This document shows, in pieces, positions 1-9,104 of a DNA stretch of 64,000 bases. Source of the DNA: Petrimonas sp. (GTDB lineage: Bacteria > Bacteroidota > Bacteroidia > Bacteroidales > Dysgonomonadaceae). The translations under genes and the position numbers were made by a program. Position 1 is the stretch's first letter. Each line of letters begins with the position of its first letter. Location: contig DUNG01000016.1 in the NCBI GenBank assembly GCA_012839475.1, forward strand, positions 1 through 64,000, written 5' to 3'. Under the pieces are notes generated by a model. It ran no database searches, was not told the DNA's origin, and saw only the letters and a list, made by a program, of their open reading frames with translations.

Positions 1-1070
<1,070 letters not shown>

Positions 1071-1460
1071 AAATGTTTCGTTTGTAATATCCGTTGAAAA
1101 TCCCAACCTGGAAACCCCCCGAAAGGGAAAAGGGAAAGGGCGAACGGTACCAAAACGACCGTGAACCCCCCGGGAACCAACGGGATAACACGACCGGGAA
1201 GGCGCGAACGCCACCCCGCGGTTGAACCTGCCGGGAACGTAGCCCCGGGAACTCGATTCCTATTGCCTCGAATGCTCGCGGCCTGACCTTGAACGCGGGA
1301 ACGGACGTGCCCGGGCAAAGAAAGGCCGGTAAATTGAACGGGTACCTTCGCTTGAACGCCAAGATCAACGGGGAAAGGCAGAAAAAAACCAAACACCCCC
1401 GGGAAAGGCGCCAAGCGCTTGTACTTGCTTGTCTTTATTGTAACGTGTATGTAAGTAAAC

Positions 1461-1468
1461 TAAAGAAC
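1461..1468 (-). promoter_or_regulatory. boxA-like motif in the rRNA leader
   Basis: The - strand reads GTTCTTTA about 390 nt before the 16S start and about 60 nt after the predicted start site. It resembles the boxA antitermination core (GYTCTTTA) recognised by NusB/NusE in rRNA leaders. The match is short, so this is suggestive only. A boxA just after a terminator-like hairpin (1493-1516) would make functional sense. Confidence 0.35.
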
Positions 1469-1492
1469 GCTTCTCGAAAAAAACTCCCGGAG

Positions 1493-1516
1493 AAAAAAAC
1501 CCCATCAAAAGGGGTT
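1493..1516 (-). terminator. terminator-like hairpin just after the rRNA promoter
   Basis: On the - strand a 6-bp stem AACCCC/GGGGTT with a 7-nt loop (1498-1516) is followed at once by a T run (1493-1499). It has the shape of an intrinsic terminator, yet it lies only about 10-35 nt downstream of the predicted rRNA transcription start and about 430 nt before 16S. It may be an attenuator or early terminator overcome by an antitermination complex. The + strand orientation lacks a T run. Confidence 0.5.
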
Positions 1517-1533
1517 GACTCCAAAAGCGGGTG

Positions 1534-1565
1534 CAAAGATAGAGACAGTTTTCTTATAAACCAAA
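1534..1565 (-). promoter_or_regulatory. rRNA operon promoter
   Basis: On the - strand a -33 TTTG (1562-1565) is followed by exactly 20 nt and a -7 box TATCTTTG (1534-1541), a full match to the Bacteroidota consensus. The predicted start is near 1527. It points at the 16S gene, leaving a leader of about 455 nt. The leader (1071-1527) is unusually rich in CGGGAA/GGGAAC words, especially 1110-1400, and I find no convincing protein in it. Confidence 0.75.
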
Positions 1566-1571
1566 TTATTT

Positions 1572-1846
1572 TGGGAGAAAAATGCGCTGTTTTCTACACT
1601 TTTTCGACACCTTTAATTTAACACCCTGATTGTCAGGATCAAGAAAAACCCATATCCTTTCATTTATCATTCCTTTACTCCATCTCTACCTTATATGTCC
1701 CCGGTTAACCTCATTTTCCGCCCCGCTCGGGTCGCCAAATGACAATTTATGCGTACCTTGCGGTCGTTTACGAACCGCGTTGCTATATTTCGACGCGCTC
1801 ACGCTTCACGCGTTCACGTTATACACTTAAAACTTTATACAGCAAA
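1572..1846. other. upstream region of the ABC exporter, no gene seen
   Basis: This stretch lies between the divergent rRNA promoter and the ABC transporter start. Open frames crossing it have no recognisable protein features. The nearest promoter-like word for the + strand gene is TACCTTGC at about 1754-1761, one base off the TAnnTTTG pattern and without a clear -33 box. I see nothing else here. Confidence 0.4.
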
Positions 1847-3685
1847 ATGAGAGGGATCCTTCATATCTTGCGACGCTTTTTGCCCCCTTATAAGAAGTAC
1901 GTCTTCCTGTCGTTTTTCTTCAACATACTGACCGCCATATTAAACGTTTTCTCGTTGGCGACCATCATTCCCATCCTTCAGGTACTCTTTAAGGTGAAGA
2001 GCGGCACCTATGAATTCATACCGTGGCGGGGGAGTGACACCTCTTTATTAGATGTCGCCCTGAATAACGCGAACTGGTACGTCACCCAACTTATCGAGAC
2101 CCACGGCAGCAGTTTTACCCTGATGATGCTGGCCGTGGTGCTGATTGTCATGACGCTCTTGAAAACGGGCAGTGCCTACTTCGGCTCCTTCTTTATCGTA
2201 CCCGTGAAAACCGGTGTGGTCAAAGATATGCGTGACCAACTCAATGACAAGATACTTGAGTTGCCGCTGGGGTTCTTCACTGAAGAGCGGAAGGGCGATA
2301 TACTGGCACGCATTTCGGGGGACGTGAACGAGGTGGAGAACTCGGTGATGAGCTCGCTAGACATGCTTTTTAAGAACCCGGTACTTATCTTGATTTACTT
2401 GACCACGATGATCATACTGAGCTGGCAGCTCACCCTTTTCGTGATGGTGGTATTGCCGATCATGGGGTTCGTGATGGGCCGGGTGGGCAGGACGCTGAAG
2501 CGAAGCTCGTTTGAAGCGCAAAACAAGTGGGGCGAGCTGATGTCGCAGGTGGAGGAGACCCTCAGCGGGCTTCGGGTCATCAAGGCGTTTAACGCCGAAG
2601 GAAAGATATCCAGGCGTTTTCACGAGGGGAGCCACACGTTCCGGCGGATGTCCAACCGCATCTCCCGCCGCCAATACCTCGCGCACCCCATGAGCGAGTT
2701 CCTGGGCACGATCACCATCGCCACTGTCCTCTGGTTCGGGGGATCGCTTATCCTCCAGGGAGACGGCATGATTGATGCCGCCACCTTTATCTACTACCTG
2801 ACCATCTTCTACAGTATCCTGAACCCTGCCAAGGAGTTCTCCAGGGCATCGTACGCCGTGCAACGGGGACTTGCCTCCATGGAGCGGATCGACAAGATCC
2901 TCGGGGCGGAGAACAGCATCAAGGAGGTTGATCAGCCGAGGGAAGCCTGTTTCAACGATGTCATCGAGTACCGCGATGTCTGGTTCCGCTACGGAAGTGA
3001 CTGGGTAATCAAGGGAGTCAACCTGACAATAGAAAAGGGGAAGACCGTGGCCCTCGTGGGTCAGTCAGGATCGGGTAAATCCACGTTGGCCGACCTACTC
3101 CCGCGGTTCTACGACATACAAAAGGGAGGCATCTACATCGATGGCGTGAATATCAAGGAGATGGCCCTGCAGGACCTCCGCTCGCTAATGGGCAACGTGA
3201 ACCAGGAACCCATCCTCTTTAATGACACTTTCTTCAACAACATCGCATTTGGCGTACAGAGCGCCACGGAGGAGCAGGTAATAGGGGCCGCGAAAGTCGC
3301 GAACGCGCACGAGTTCATCATGGCCACCGAAAAGGGATATCAAACCAATATTGGAGATCGGGGCGGCAAGTTATCGGGTGGCCAGCGCCAGCGAGTAAGC
3401 ATCGCCAGGGCTATCCTCCGAAACCCGGAGATACTGATCTTCGATGAGGCCACCTCGGCACTGGACACCGACTCCGAACGGTTGGTGCAGGAGGCACTGG
3501 ACAACCTCACGAAGAACCGCACCACCCTCGTGATCGCTCACCGGCTATCAACCATCAAGAACGCCGACATGATTCACGTGTTGAACGAGGGCGAGATCGT
3601 GGAGTCTGGACAGCATGCGGACCTGTACGCCCTGGGGGGATACTACACCAAACTGTGCGACATGCAGGGCGACCTGATCGAATAA
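1847..3685 (+). CDS. ABC exporter, MsbA-like (TMD-NBD fusion)
   Basis: The 612-residue protein is a half-size ABC exporter with membrane and ATPase domains in one chain. It probably flips lipid-linked or hydrophobic substrates across the inner membrane as a homodimer. The N-terminal half holds about six hydrophobic segments typical of a type I exporter fold. The NBD has Walker A GQSGSGKS near residue 405, signature LSGGQ near 509, Walker B ILIFDEATSALD near 530 and the switch histidine in IAHRLST. The reading frame is open 36 codons further upstream, but that extension is unlike any exporter. The ATG before MRGILHILRRF gives a normal cytoplasmic start. Length and motifs fit the MsbA family. 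The substrate is unknown, and a drug or peptide exporter remains possible. It stands alone and converges on the S41 protease gene. Confidence 0.88.
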   Translation: MRGILHILRRFLPPYKKYVFLSFFFNILTAILNVFSLATIIPILQVLFKVKSGTYEFIPWRGSDTSLLDVALNNANWYVTQLIETHGSSFTLMMLAVVLIVMTLLKTGSAYFGSFFIVPVKTGVVKDMRDQLNDKILELPLGFFTEERKGDILARISGDVNEVENSVMSSLDMLFKNPVLILIYLTTMIILSWQLTLFVMVVLPIMGFVMGRVGRTLKRSSFEAQNKWGELMSQVEETLSGLRVIKAFNAEGKISRRFHEGSHTFRRMSNRISRRQYLAHPMSEFLGTITIATVLWFGGSLILQGDGMIDAATFIYYLTIFYSILNPAKEFSRASYAVQRGLASMERIDKILGAENSIKEVDQPREACFNDVIEYRDVWFRYGSDWVIKGVNLTIEKGKTVALVGQSGSGKSTLADLLPRFYDIQKGGIYIDGVNIKEMALQDLRSLMGNVNQEPILFNDTFFNNIAFGVQSATEEQVIGAAKVANAHEFIMATEKGYQTNIGDRGGKLSGGQRQRVSIARAILRNPEILIFDEATSALDTDSERLVQEALDNLTKNRTTLVIAHRLSTIKNADMIHVLNEGEIVESGQHADLYALGGYYTKLCDMQGDLIE

Positions 3686-3764
3686 TCGACCGCTCTCACC
3701 TTAGAGCCCCCACCCACGTGGCTGAACCACCGCGAATACGCTACACCTGCCGCGACCTACTTCG

Positions 3765-5402
3765 CTAAGGCAACAAGTAGGCTTCACTCACGATTGCCGC
3801 TCTCGCTGTTTTCCCGGTCTCGATTAACTCGATCCCCTTCCTGATCAAGGGATCGTTCTGTTGGTATGCCTCCCAAAAAGCCTCCTCCCCGAAAAAGTTC
3901 CGTACGATGTAAGCGGTCATCACGTTCTCCAGCAACTCACTCGACTCCTGGATGTAGTAGGGTCTTCGACGAATACCGTGGTAATCGGCGTAGCTAACCA
4001 GGTTAAGCAAGAGCGGTTGTCGAAGCAGATACCTGTGCAAATCTTGCCAAGTGGCATAGCCGCTTAATTTAGCCTGGTGGATATCGGAGTAGAGCATGGC
4101 GTACTCCTCGTCGAGCCGCCTGTTGACCACCGAGTTGTAATAAGAGTTGATACCCATGGTGTCCCTCGCTATAAAGATGTCGGGCATGATCCCATCGCCC
4201 CCGTACACCGTCCTCCCACCCAAAGTGGCGTAGGGCGTTAGGTTGTTCGCCGTGTCCACGTTCACGTAGTCACCCTGCAGGTAACGGTTAATCGCCTCCA
4301 TCTCGTACTCCGCATGCTTTCCCTTCTCGTACCCCCTCTGTATGGATCTTCCCGAAGCGGTGTAGTAGCGGGCCACGGTCAGCCTCACGGCCGACCCGTC
4401 GGGGAAGTTGCGCTGGCTCTGCACGAGTCCCTTCCCAAAAGAGCGTCTCCCGATAACCAGTCCCCGGTCATGGTCCTGTATGGCACCAGCAAAGATCTCG
4501 CTCGCCGAGGCGCTCAGCTCGTCGATCAGCACCACCACGTCGTCCTCCTTACAGGTACCCGAGCCGTTCGCGTAATTGTCGTTCCTCGGGAAATCCCTCC
4601 CCTCGGTGTAAACGATGAGGTCGCCCTTCTGTAAAAACTCATTGACCATGGCCACCACCACCTCCAACGCTCCGCCCACGTTCCCCCTTAAGTCGATAAC
4701 CAATCCGGTAGCTCCTCGGCTTTTAAGTTTCGAGATGGCAGTAATGAACTCGCTAAAGGTGTTAAAACCGAAATTCCTGCCCAGCTTGATGTAACCGATG
4801 TCATCGGTCAGCATATAGGTCGCGTTCACGCTACTCATCGGGATGTCACCCCGGGTCACGGTAATATCGATCAACTCCGGCCCGTTGTCCCGACGGATAC
4901 CCAGCGTGACCTCGGTGCCGCGTTCGCCCCGGAGCGTCTTCAGCACCTCTTCATTTTGAATCTGCTTCCCGGCCACCAATGAATCGTCTACCGTTACAAT
5001 CCGGTCCCACGGCATGATCCCCGCCGCCTCCGAGGGGCCTCCCGGAACGATTTGGGTGACCACGATGGTATCCCTTAACACGTAAAAGCTCACGCCAATC
5101 CCCGAGAAGTGCCCCTCCAGGTCTTCATTCACCCGTTTCATCTGCTCGGCCGTGATATACTCAGAGTGGGGATCCAGCTCTTGGATGATATGGGGTAGCG
5201 CATCCTCGATAATGCGGCGGGTGTCAACCGTGTCCACGTACGATTCGTGAATAAAATTCAACACGGCATCAAGCTTACCTGAGCTATCAACCCGACCAGA
5301 CTTACCAAACTCTCCATACTTAGCACCGATAAAGACGCCTATGGCCAGCGCAACCCCTATCCAAAAGGGAAACCCTGTATTTTTTCTTCTCCTTGACCTC
5401 AT
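3765..5402 (-). CDS. S41 family C-terminal processing peptidase
   Basis: The protein has 545 residues: an N-terminal membrane anchor (FWIGVALAIGVFIGAKY, residues 13-29), a PDZ domain around residues 90-175 and the S41 tail-specific protease domain. The catalytic serine lies in ELSASASEIFAG and the lysine in GRRSFGKGLVQ, the expected Ser-Lys dyad. It should act in the periplasm on C-terminal ends of proteins. The C-terminal extension of about 170 residues after the protease core is common in Bacteroidota homologues. The start codon directly follows the stop of the deaminase gene with no spacer, so the two are almost certainly co-transcribed, probably with nadC. Confidence 0.92.
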   Translation of the reverse strand: MRSRRRKNTGFPFWIGVALAIGVFIGAKYGEFGKSGRVDSSGKLDAVLNFIHESYVDTVDTRRIIEDALPHIIQELDPHSEYITAEQMKRVNEDLEGHFSGIGVSFYVLRDTIVVTQIVPGGPSEAAGIMPWDRIVTVDDSLVAGKQIQNEEVLKTLRGERGTEVTLGIRRDNGPELIDITVTRGDIPMSSVNATYMLTDDIGYIKLGRNFGFNTFSEFITAISKLKSRGATGLVIDLRGNVGGALEVVVAMVNEFLQKGDLIVYTEGRDFPRNDNYANGSGTCKEDDVVVLIDELSASASEIFAGAIQDHDRGLVIGRRSFGKGLVQSQRNFPDGSAVRLTVARYYTASGRSIQRGYEKGKHAEYEMEAINRYLQGDYVNVDTANNLTPYATLGGRTVYGGDGIMPDIFIARDTMGINSYYNSVVNRRLDEEYAMLYSDIHQAKLSGYATWQDLHRYLLRQPLLLNLVSYADYHGIRRRPYYIQESSELLENVMTAYIVRNFFGEEAFWEAYQQNDPLIRKGIELIETGKTARAAIVSEAYLLP

Positions 5403-5855
5403 CTATACCCTTTCATTTATTACCTCGGTCACCTCAACCGCCACCAGCTCGATGCCCGCCCTGTTAAGCAGGTCGATCCCATCGCTCAGCCGGTACGCAT
5501 CGGCATAAACCACGCGCTTGATCCCGGCTTGAATAATCAGCTTCGCGCACTCGATACAGGGCGATGAGGTGACGTAAAGCGTAGCACCCTCGCTGCTGTT
5601 GTTGGAGCGGGCCACCTTGGTGATCGCGTTTGCCTCAGCGTGCAGCACGTAGGGTTTCGTGATATTGTTCTCGTCCTCGCACACGTTTTCAAAACCGGAG
5701 GGGGTACCGTTATACCCGTCAGATATGATCATCTTATCCTTCACGAGCAATGCCCCTACCTTTCGTCGCTTGCAGTAGGAGTTCTCAGCCCATATAAAGG
5801 CCATGCGCATGTAACGCTGATCGAGTAACGTCTGTTTACCTTTATTTTTCTTCAT
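5403..5855 (-). CDS. dCMP/cytidine deaminase family protein
   Basis: This 150-residue zinc-dependent deaminase probably converts dCMP to dUMP for thymidylate synthesis. The zinc and catalytic motif is HAEANA (His ligand, catalytic Glu) followed by SSPCIECAKLI (two Cys ligands). The GYNGTP segment is typical of deoxycytidylate deaminases. I chose the ATG at 5853-5855 (MKKNKGKQ) because the longer frame would need a TTG codon. It sits between nadC (25-nt gap) and the S41 peptidase (no gap). A ComEB-like role is less likely because no competence genes are near. Confidence 0.9.
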   Translation of the reverse strand: MKKNKGKQTLLDQRYMRMAFIWAENSYCKRRKVGALLVKDKMIISDGYNGTPSGFENVCEDENNITKPYVLHAEANAITKVARSNNSSEGATLYVTSSPCIECAKLIIQAGIKRVVYADAYRLSDGIDLLNRAGIELVAVEVTEVINERV

Positions 5856-5880
5856 CACTTGACTTAGCAATCAGCTGTTA

Positions 5881-6726
5881 TCAAATCGCTACCAGGCTCA
5901 TATCGAGACTCTTCACGGAATGCGTGAGTGCTCCGACCGATACAAAATCAACACCCGTTTCAGCGTAAGCACGGATGGTATCGCGCGTGATGCCCCCCGA
6001 TGACTCCAGCTCCACCCGGCCAGCCACCCGCTTCACTGCTTTCCGCGTCTCCTCCACTGAGAAATTGTCAAGCATGATCCGGTCGGCTATCCCTACCCGG
6101 AGCGCCTCCTCCAGCTCGGCCAGATCCCTCACCTCAATCTCCACCTTCAACATTTTGTTCTTCTCCTTCAAGTATCGTTGCGCGCCGCGTAACGCGTTCT
6201 CGATCCCCCCGGCGAAATCAACGTGGTTATCCTTCAGCAGGATCATGTCGAAGAGCCCAATCCGATGGTTCTCACCACCGCCCAGCTTCACGGCCTGTTT
6301 TTCCAACAACCGCATTCCCGGCGTGGTCTTCCGGGTGTCCAACACCTTCGTGGTAGTGCCCCGTAGCAGCTCTACATACTCGCGGGTGGTGGTGGCGATA
6401 CCGCTCATCCGCTGCAAGATATTCAAGACGAGGCGCTCGGTCTGCAGCATCGAACGGACCCGCCCCCGCACGGTAAACGCCACGTCGCCCGGTTTCACTG
6501 GAGTGCCATCTTCAATGGCAACCTCCACCTGCAGATCGGGGTCAAAACGGTGAAACACCATCTTGGCGATCTCTACGCCCGCGAGGACACCCTCCTCCTT
6601 GATCAACAGTTCCGATTGCCCCACCGCATGCTCGGGGATACTGCTTAACGTGGTGTGGTCTCCCTCACCAATATCTTCGGCGAAAGCCAGCGTGAGGAGT
6701 CCGTCTATTAAATCTTTTTTACTCAT
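5881..6726 (-). CDS. nadC: nicotinate-nucleotide pyrophosphorylase (carboxylating)
   Basis: The enzyme (281 residues) makes nicotinate mononucleotide from quinolinate and PRPP in de novo NAD synthesis. The family pattern is complete: EDIGEGDHTT near the N terminus, the VLNILQRMSGIAT helix, the PRPP/quinolinate site residues in LDTRKTTPG and RLLEKQAVKLGGGENHR, LLKDNH, the acidic EVEVR-type strand (KVEIEVRDL), and ESSGGI near the C terminus. Length is standard. It is the first gene of a likely nadC-deaminase-S41 operon. It is divergent from rlmH, a pairing seen in other Bacteroidota. A -7 box TACTTTTG lies at 6944-6951 on the - strand. Confidence 0.96.
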   Translation of the reverse strand: MSKKDLIDGLLTLAFAEDIGEGDHTTLSSIPEHAVGQSELLIKEEGVLAGVEIAKMVFHRFDPDLQVEVAIEDGTPVKPGDVAFTVRGRVRSMLQTERLVLNILQRMSGIATTTREYVELLRGTTTKVLDTRKTTPGMRLLEKQAVKLGGGENHRIGLFDMILLKDNHVDFAGGIENALRGAQRYLKEKNKMLKVEIEVRDLAELEEALRVGIADRIMLDNFSVEETRKAVKRVAGRVELESSGGITRDTIRAYAETGVDFVSVGALTHSVKSLDMSLVAI

Positions 6727-6769
6727 ATTGTCTGAAAAGCGATGCTATATTGTAATTTCACGCAGTAGA

Positions 6770-6830
6770 TATTAGCTCACCTCAGCATAGTTCAAGCAAG
6801 CTTGACTCTGCATTCGGCTTATCGCAAATA
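6770..6830 (+). repeat. element B copy (B1), interrupted palindrome
   Basis: This 61-bp copy of the B repeat lies between nadC and rlmH. Its outer arms are TATTAGC and GCAAATA (one mismatch). The internal conserved words GCATAG and CTCTGC flank a perfect apical palindrome TCAAGC-AA-GCTTGA. Its right arm runs straight into a fragment of element A. It lies in the nadC leader region, inside the predicted 5' UTR. Confidence 0.65.
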
Positions 6831-6856
6831 TTCACGAGGTCTTCGCCTTGAAAGCA
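6821..6856 (+). repeat. element A, internally deleted copy (A5)
   Basis: About 35 bp joins the left core of element A (ATCGCAAATATTC) directly to its right end (ACGAGGTCTTCGCCTTGAAAGC, here 6833-6855). About 110 bp present in the other copies are missing between them. This looks like a deletion derivative of the longer element. Confidence 0.6.
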
Positions 6857-6943
6857 AACCTACAAAACTTTATACCTTGTAAATGCTGAGCTCTAAGTGA
6901 TAAACAAACGAACGCCCATTTTGTTATAAAATCAATTCTTGGG

Positions 6944-6951
6944 CAAAAGTA
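6944..6951 (-). promoter_or_regulatory. nadC -7 box
   Basis: On the - strand TACTTTTG matches TAnnTTTG. No clear TTTG is found at the right distance, so only the -7 element is supported. The start would fall near 6937, giving a leader of about 210 nt that contains repeat elements A5 and B1. Confidence 0.45.
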
Positions 6952-6988
6952 CAAAATAAACCGTTACTTTCGCGCTATCTTGCCATTT

Positions 6989-6996
6989 TACCTTTG
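6989..6996 (+). promoter_or_regulatory. rlmH -7 box
   Basis: TACCTTTG fits TAnnTTTG exactly and lies 24 nt before the rlmH start codon. A TTTC at 6968-6971, 17 nt upstream, may serve as a weak -33 box. Confidence 0.55.
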
Positions 6997-7020
6997 GTCG
7001 TAACGAAATAGTTTTCAGAA

Positions 7021-7494
7021 ATGAAGGTGACGCTGCTTTCCGTCGGGAAGACCGACAACGATCTTTTCTCTCGCATCATCGAAGAGTACGAGAAGAGGAT
7101 CAATTTTTACCTCCCCTTCGAAACGGCATTCGTCGCCGACGTGAAAAACCGGAAGGGACTATCCCTTACCGAGCTGAAAGAGCGGGAGGGGCAAAACCTG
7201 CTTGCCTTTCTTCAGCCGACCGACCGCGTGGTGCTGCTGGACGAGAATGGGAAGCAATTCGACTCCCCCGATTTTGCGCGCTACCTCCAAAAGCGGATGC
7301 ACTCCGTTCCCAAGCGGCTGGTCTTCATCGTGGGAGGCCCCTATGGTTTTTCGAGGGAGCTGTATGACCGCGCCCACGAGAAGCTCTCCCTCTCTCCCAT
7401 GACCTTTACCCACCAGATGGTGCGGATGATCTTCACGGAGCAGCTATACCGGGCGCTGACCATCCTGAATAACGAGCCCTATCACCACGAGTAA
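7021..7494 (+). CDS. rlmH: 23S rRNA (pseudouridine1915-N3)-methyltransferase
   Basis: This 157-residue SPOUT-class methyltransferase modifies pseudouridine 1915 in helix 69 of 23S rRNA, using SAM. The trefoil-knot SAM site is visible as VFIVGGPYGFS followed by LSLSPMTFTHQMVRMIFTEQ and the C-terminal QLYRALTILNNEPYHHE, which is highly diagnostic (the YHxE end). The protein begins MKVTLLSVGKT and has the standard length. Its last 13 bases overlap the 3' end of the convergent AlkD-like gene. Confidence 0.97.
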   Translation: MKVTLLSVGKTDNDLFSRIIEEYEKRINFYLPFETAFVADVKNRKGLSLTELKEREGQNLLAFLQPTDRVVLLDENGKQFDSPDFARYLQKRMHSVPKRLVFIVGGPYGFSRELYDRAHEKLSLSPMTFTHQMVRMIFTEQLYRALTILNNEPYHHE

Positions 7495-8147
7495 TCGAAT
7501 TCACACTTGAGTTGATCAAACATCTCCCTCTCCCTTGGGTGTGACGAGGATTCAAACGACGACACCTCCCGCAGCACCCGCTCCGACCGTTGCCGGCTGG
7601 TCCGGCCAAAGAACCTCAACGCGCTTAGGGCCGACTGGTACAGCATCGGGGAATCCGCTTTCAGGTCGGCTACAGCACACTGCAATACCTGTACAGAATC
7701 AACTTTATCTACAAGGGCCGACCCGCTGATACAGAGCCGGGCAAACAACCAATACCCGGTGGCACGTATCCCGTTTTCCTCACAGGCTGACCAATTCTCC
7801 ACTGCTTCGTTGGCAAAGGGCAGTTTCTCAAACAGGTTTTTACAAACCTGCTCCCGAAGCTCCTGGTTGTCAATCTGCTCTGCCCACCGGCTAGCCGCCT
7901 CCACGTTCATCTCCCCGGGAGGATAGAGCAGGGTGGCCAAAATTTTCAGTTCTCGTACATCCTCACTCCATAACCGTTCCGCCAATGCTGCGCCGGGCTC
8001 GTATTTGCGAGAAATCTCCTGAAGCCGGGGCAAATCAACACCAAAGATAAGGCGATAATTTAGCCCCATCTTACGCATGCCGGCAGCAACCGGTCCGTTC
8101 ATCGACAACCGCAAGTCGGTTCTTATGGCTCGTAACGTTGCCTCCAT
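7482..8147 (-). CDS. DNA alkylation repair (AlkD-like HEAT-repeat) protein
   Basis: This 221-residue, mostly helical protein is related to the HEAT-like-repeat DNA glycosylase family (AlkC/AlkD-like), which binds or excises alkylated bases. Family-like segments are LRLSMNGPVAAGMRKMGLNY and FGVDLPRLQEI at the N terminus, WSEDVRELKILATLLYP, QELREQVCKNLFEKLPFA and ALRFFGRTSRQRSERVL. Several helix pairs are consistent with HEAT repeats. I used the ATG of MEATLRAIRTD; the frame extends six codons to a GTG that would add MKKYLR. The Bacteroidota subfamily is usually annotated as alkylation repair, but its glycosylase activity cannot be judged from the sequence alone. The 3' end overlaps rlmH by 13 bases. 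Confidence 0.75.
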   Translation of the reverse strand: MEATLRAIRTDLRLSMNGPVAAGMRKMGLNYRLIFGVDLPRLQEISRKYEPGAALAERLWSEDVRELKILATLLYPPGEMNVEAASRWAEQIDNQELREQVCKNLFEKLPFANEAVENWSACEENGIRATGYWLFARLCISGSALVDKVDSVQVLQCAVADLKADSPMLYQSALSALRFFGRTSRQRSERVLREVSSFESSSHPREREMFDQLKCEFDYSW

Positions 8148-8288
8148 TCTCAAATATTTTTTCACATTGTGACACGAAAGTAAGCATTTTCATCCTAATA
8201 GTAGTGTTGCATTTACTATTTGAACTTAGATAGCTTATATAGAACCTTTGATGAATAAAATAATCATGTCGGTTTCGTTTAATTTGAC

Positions 8289-8296
8289 TATTTTTG
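8289..8296 (+). promoter_or_regulatory. pepE -7 box
   Basis: TATTTTTG matches TAnnTTTG and lies 32 nt before the chosen pepE ATG. No good TTTG lies at the expected -33 distance. The box sits inside the upstream open extension of the frame, which argues for the downstream start codon. Confidence 0.5.
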
Positions 8297-8328
8297 CATT
8301 ATACCAATATACTAAAATAACAGACACG

Positions 8329-9036
8329 ATGAAACTTCTACTGATCAGCAATTCCACGAACCCAGGCGAGGGGTACCTGGAGTACCCGATGCCCTATATC
8401 CAGGACTTCTTGGGTGAGAAAGCGATGAACGCCCTCTTTATTCCCTACGCTGCCGTCACCTTTTCGTTCGACGAGTACGAGGAGAAAGTCAACGCCCGCT
8501 TCAACGAGATTGGTCACCACGTTACCGGTATCCACCGTTTCATTAACCCGGTGGAAGCCGTCGAACACGCCGATGCCATCGTCGTTGGCGGTGGCAACAC
8601 CTGGCAACTCGTGGATATGCTCTGGGAAAAGGGATTAATGAAAGCAATCCGCAAACGGGTAAAAACGGGAACACCCTACATCGGCTGGAGCGCCGGGTCG
8701 AATATCGCCTGCCCCACGTTGAAGACGACCAACGATATGCCCATCACCGAGCCTATCAAGTTCAAAACGCTGAAACTGGTACCCTTCCAAATCAACCCCC
8801 ACTACCTGGACCACCATCCCGCTAACCACGGGGGCGAAACCCGGGAGATGCGCATCAACGAGTTCATCGAGGTGAACCGGGAGGTGTATGTCGTGGGCCT
8901 GCGGGAAGGTAGCCTGCTCCTGCGGGAGGGCGATGAGCTATCGCTCTTGGGGAACCGCCCCGCACGGCTATTCAAGTATGGTCAAGAGCCAAAAGAGCTG
9001 ACCACCGAGGACGACCTGAGTTTCCTGCTCGCGTAA
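8329..9036 (+). CDS. pepE: dipeptidase E (S51 family, Asp-dipeptidase)
   Basis: The 235-residue cytoplasmic peptidase should hydrolyse dipeptides with an N-terminal aspartate. The S51 nucleophile motif is GWSAGSNIACPT, preceded by the oxyanion and strand segment IVVGGGNTWQLVD. FQINPHYLDHHPANHGGETREMRI supplies the histidine-rich catalytic region typical of PepE. I chose the ATG of MKLLLISNSTNPGEGYLEYP because it matches the family N terminus and lies after the -7 box at 8289. The frame is open 27 codons further upstream with no family-like sequence. With DPP11 and glutaminase further on, it fits a peptide-using metabolism. Confidence 0.93.
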   Translation: MKLLLISNSTNPGEGYLEYPMPYIQDFLGEKAMNALFIPYAAVTFSFDEYEEKVNARFNEIGHHVTGIHRFINPVEAVEHADAIVVGGGNTWQLVDMLWEKGLMKAIRKRVKTGTPYIGWSAGSNIACPTLKTTNDMPITEPIKFKTLKLVPFQINPHYLDHHPANHGGETREMRINEFIEVNREVYVVGLREGSLLLREGDELSLLGNRPARLFKYGQEPKELTTEDDLSFLLA

Positions 9037-9104
9037 AGCACACATGCCACGGGCAGTGGTACATTGATTGACAATCAAAGCGGGACAGACCAAAAACATC
9101 CCTT

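Noticed and set aside
1289-1621. 110-residue + strand open frame in the rRNA leader
   Set aside because: It lies antisense across the rRNA promoter and leader, has a Lys/Arg-biased low-complexity composition and no recognisable domain.
6727-7020. Small RNA gene between nadC and rlmH
   Set aside because: Structure here is explained by repeats B1 and A5; no separate promoter plus terminator pair is present.
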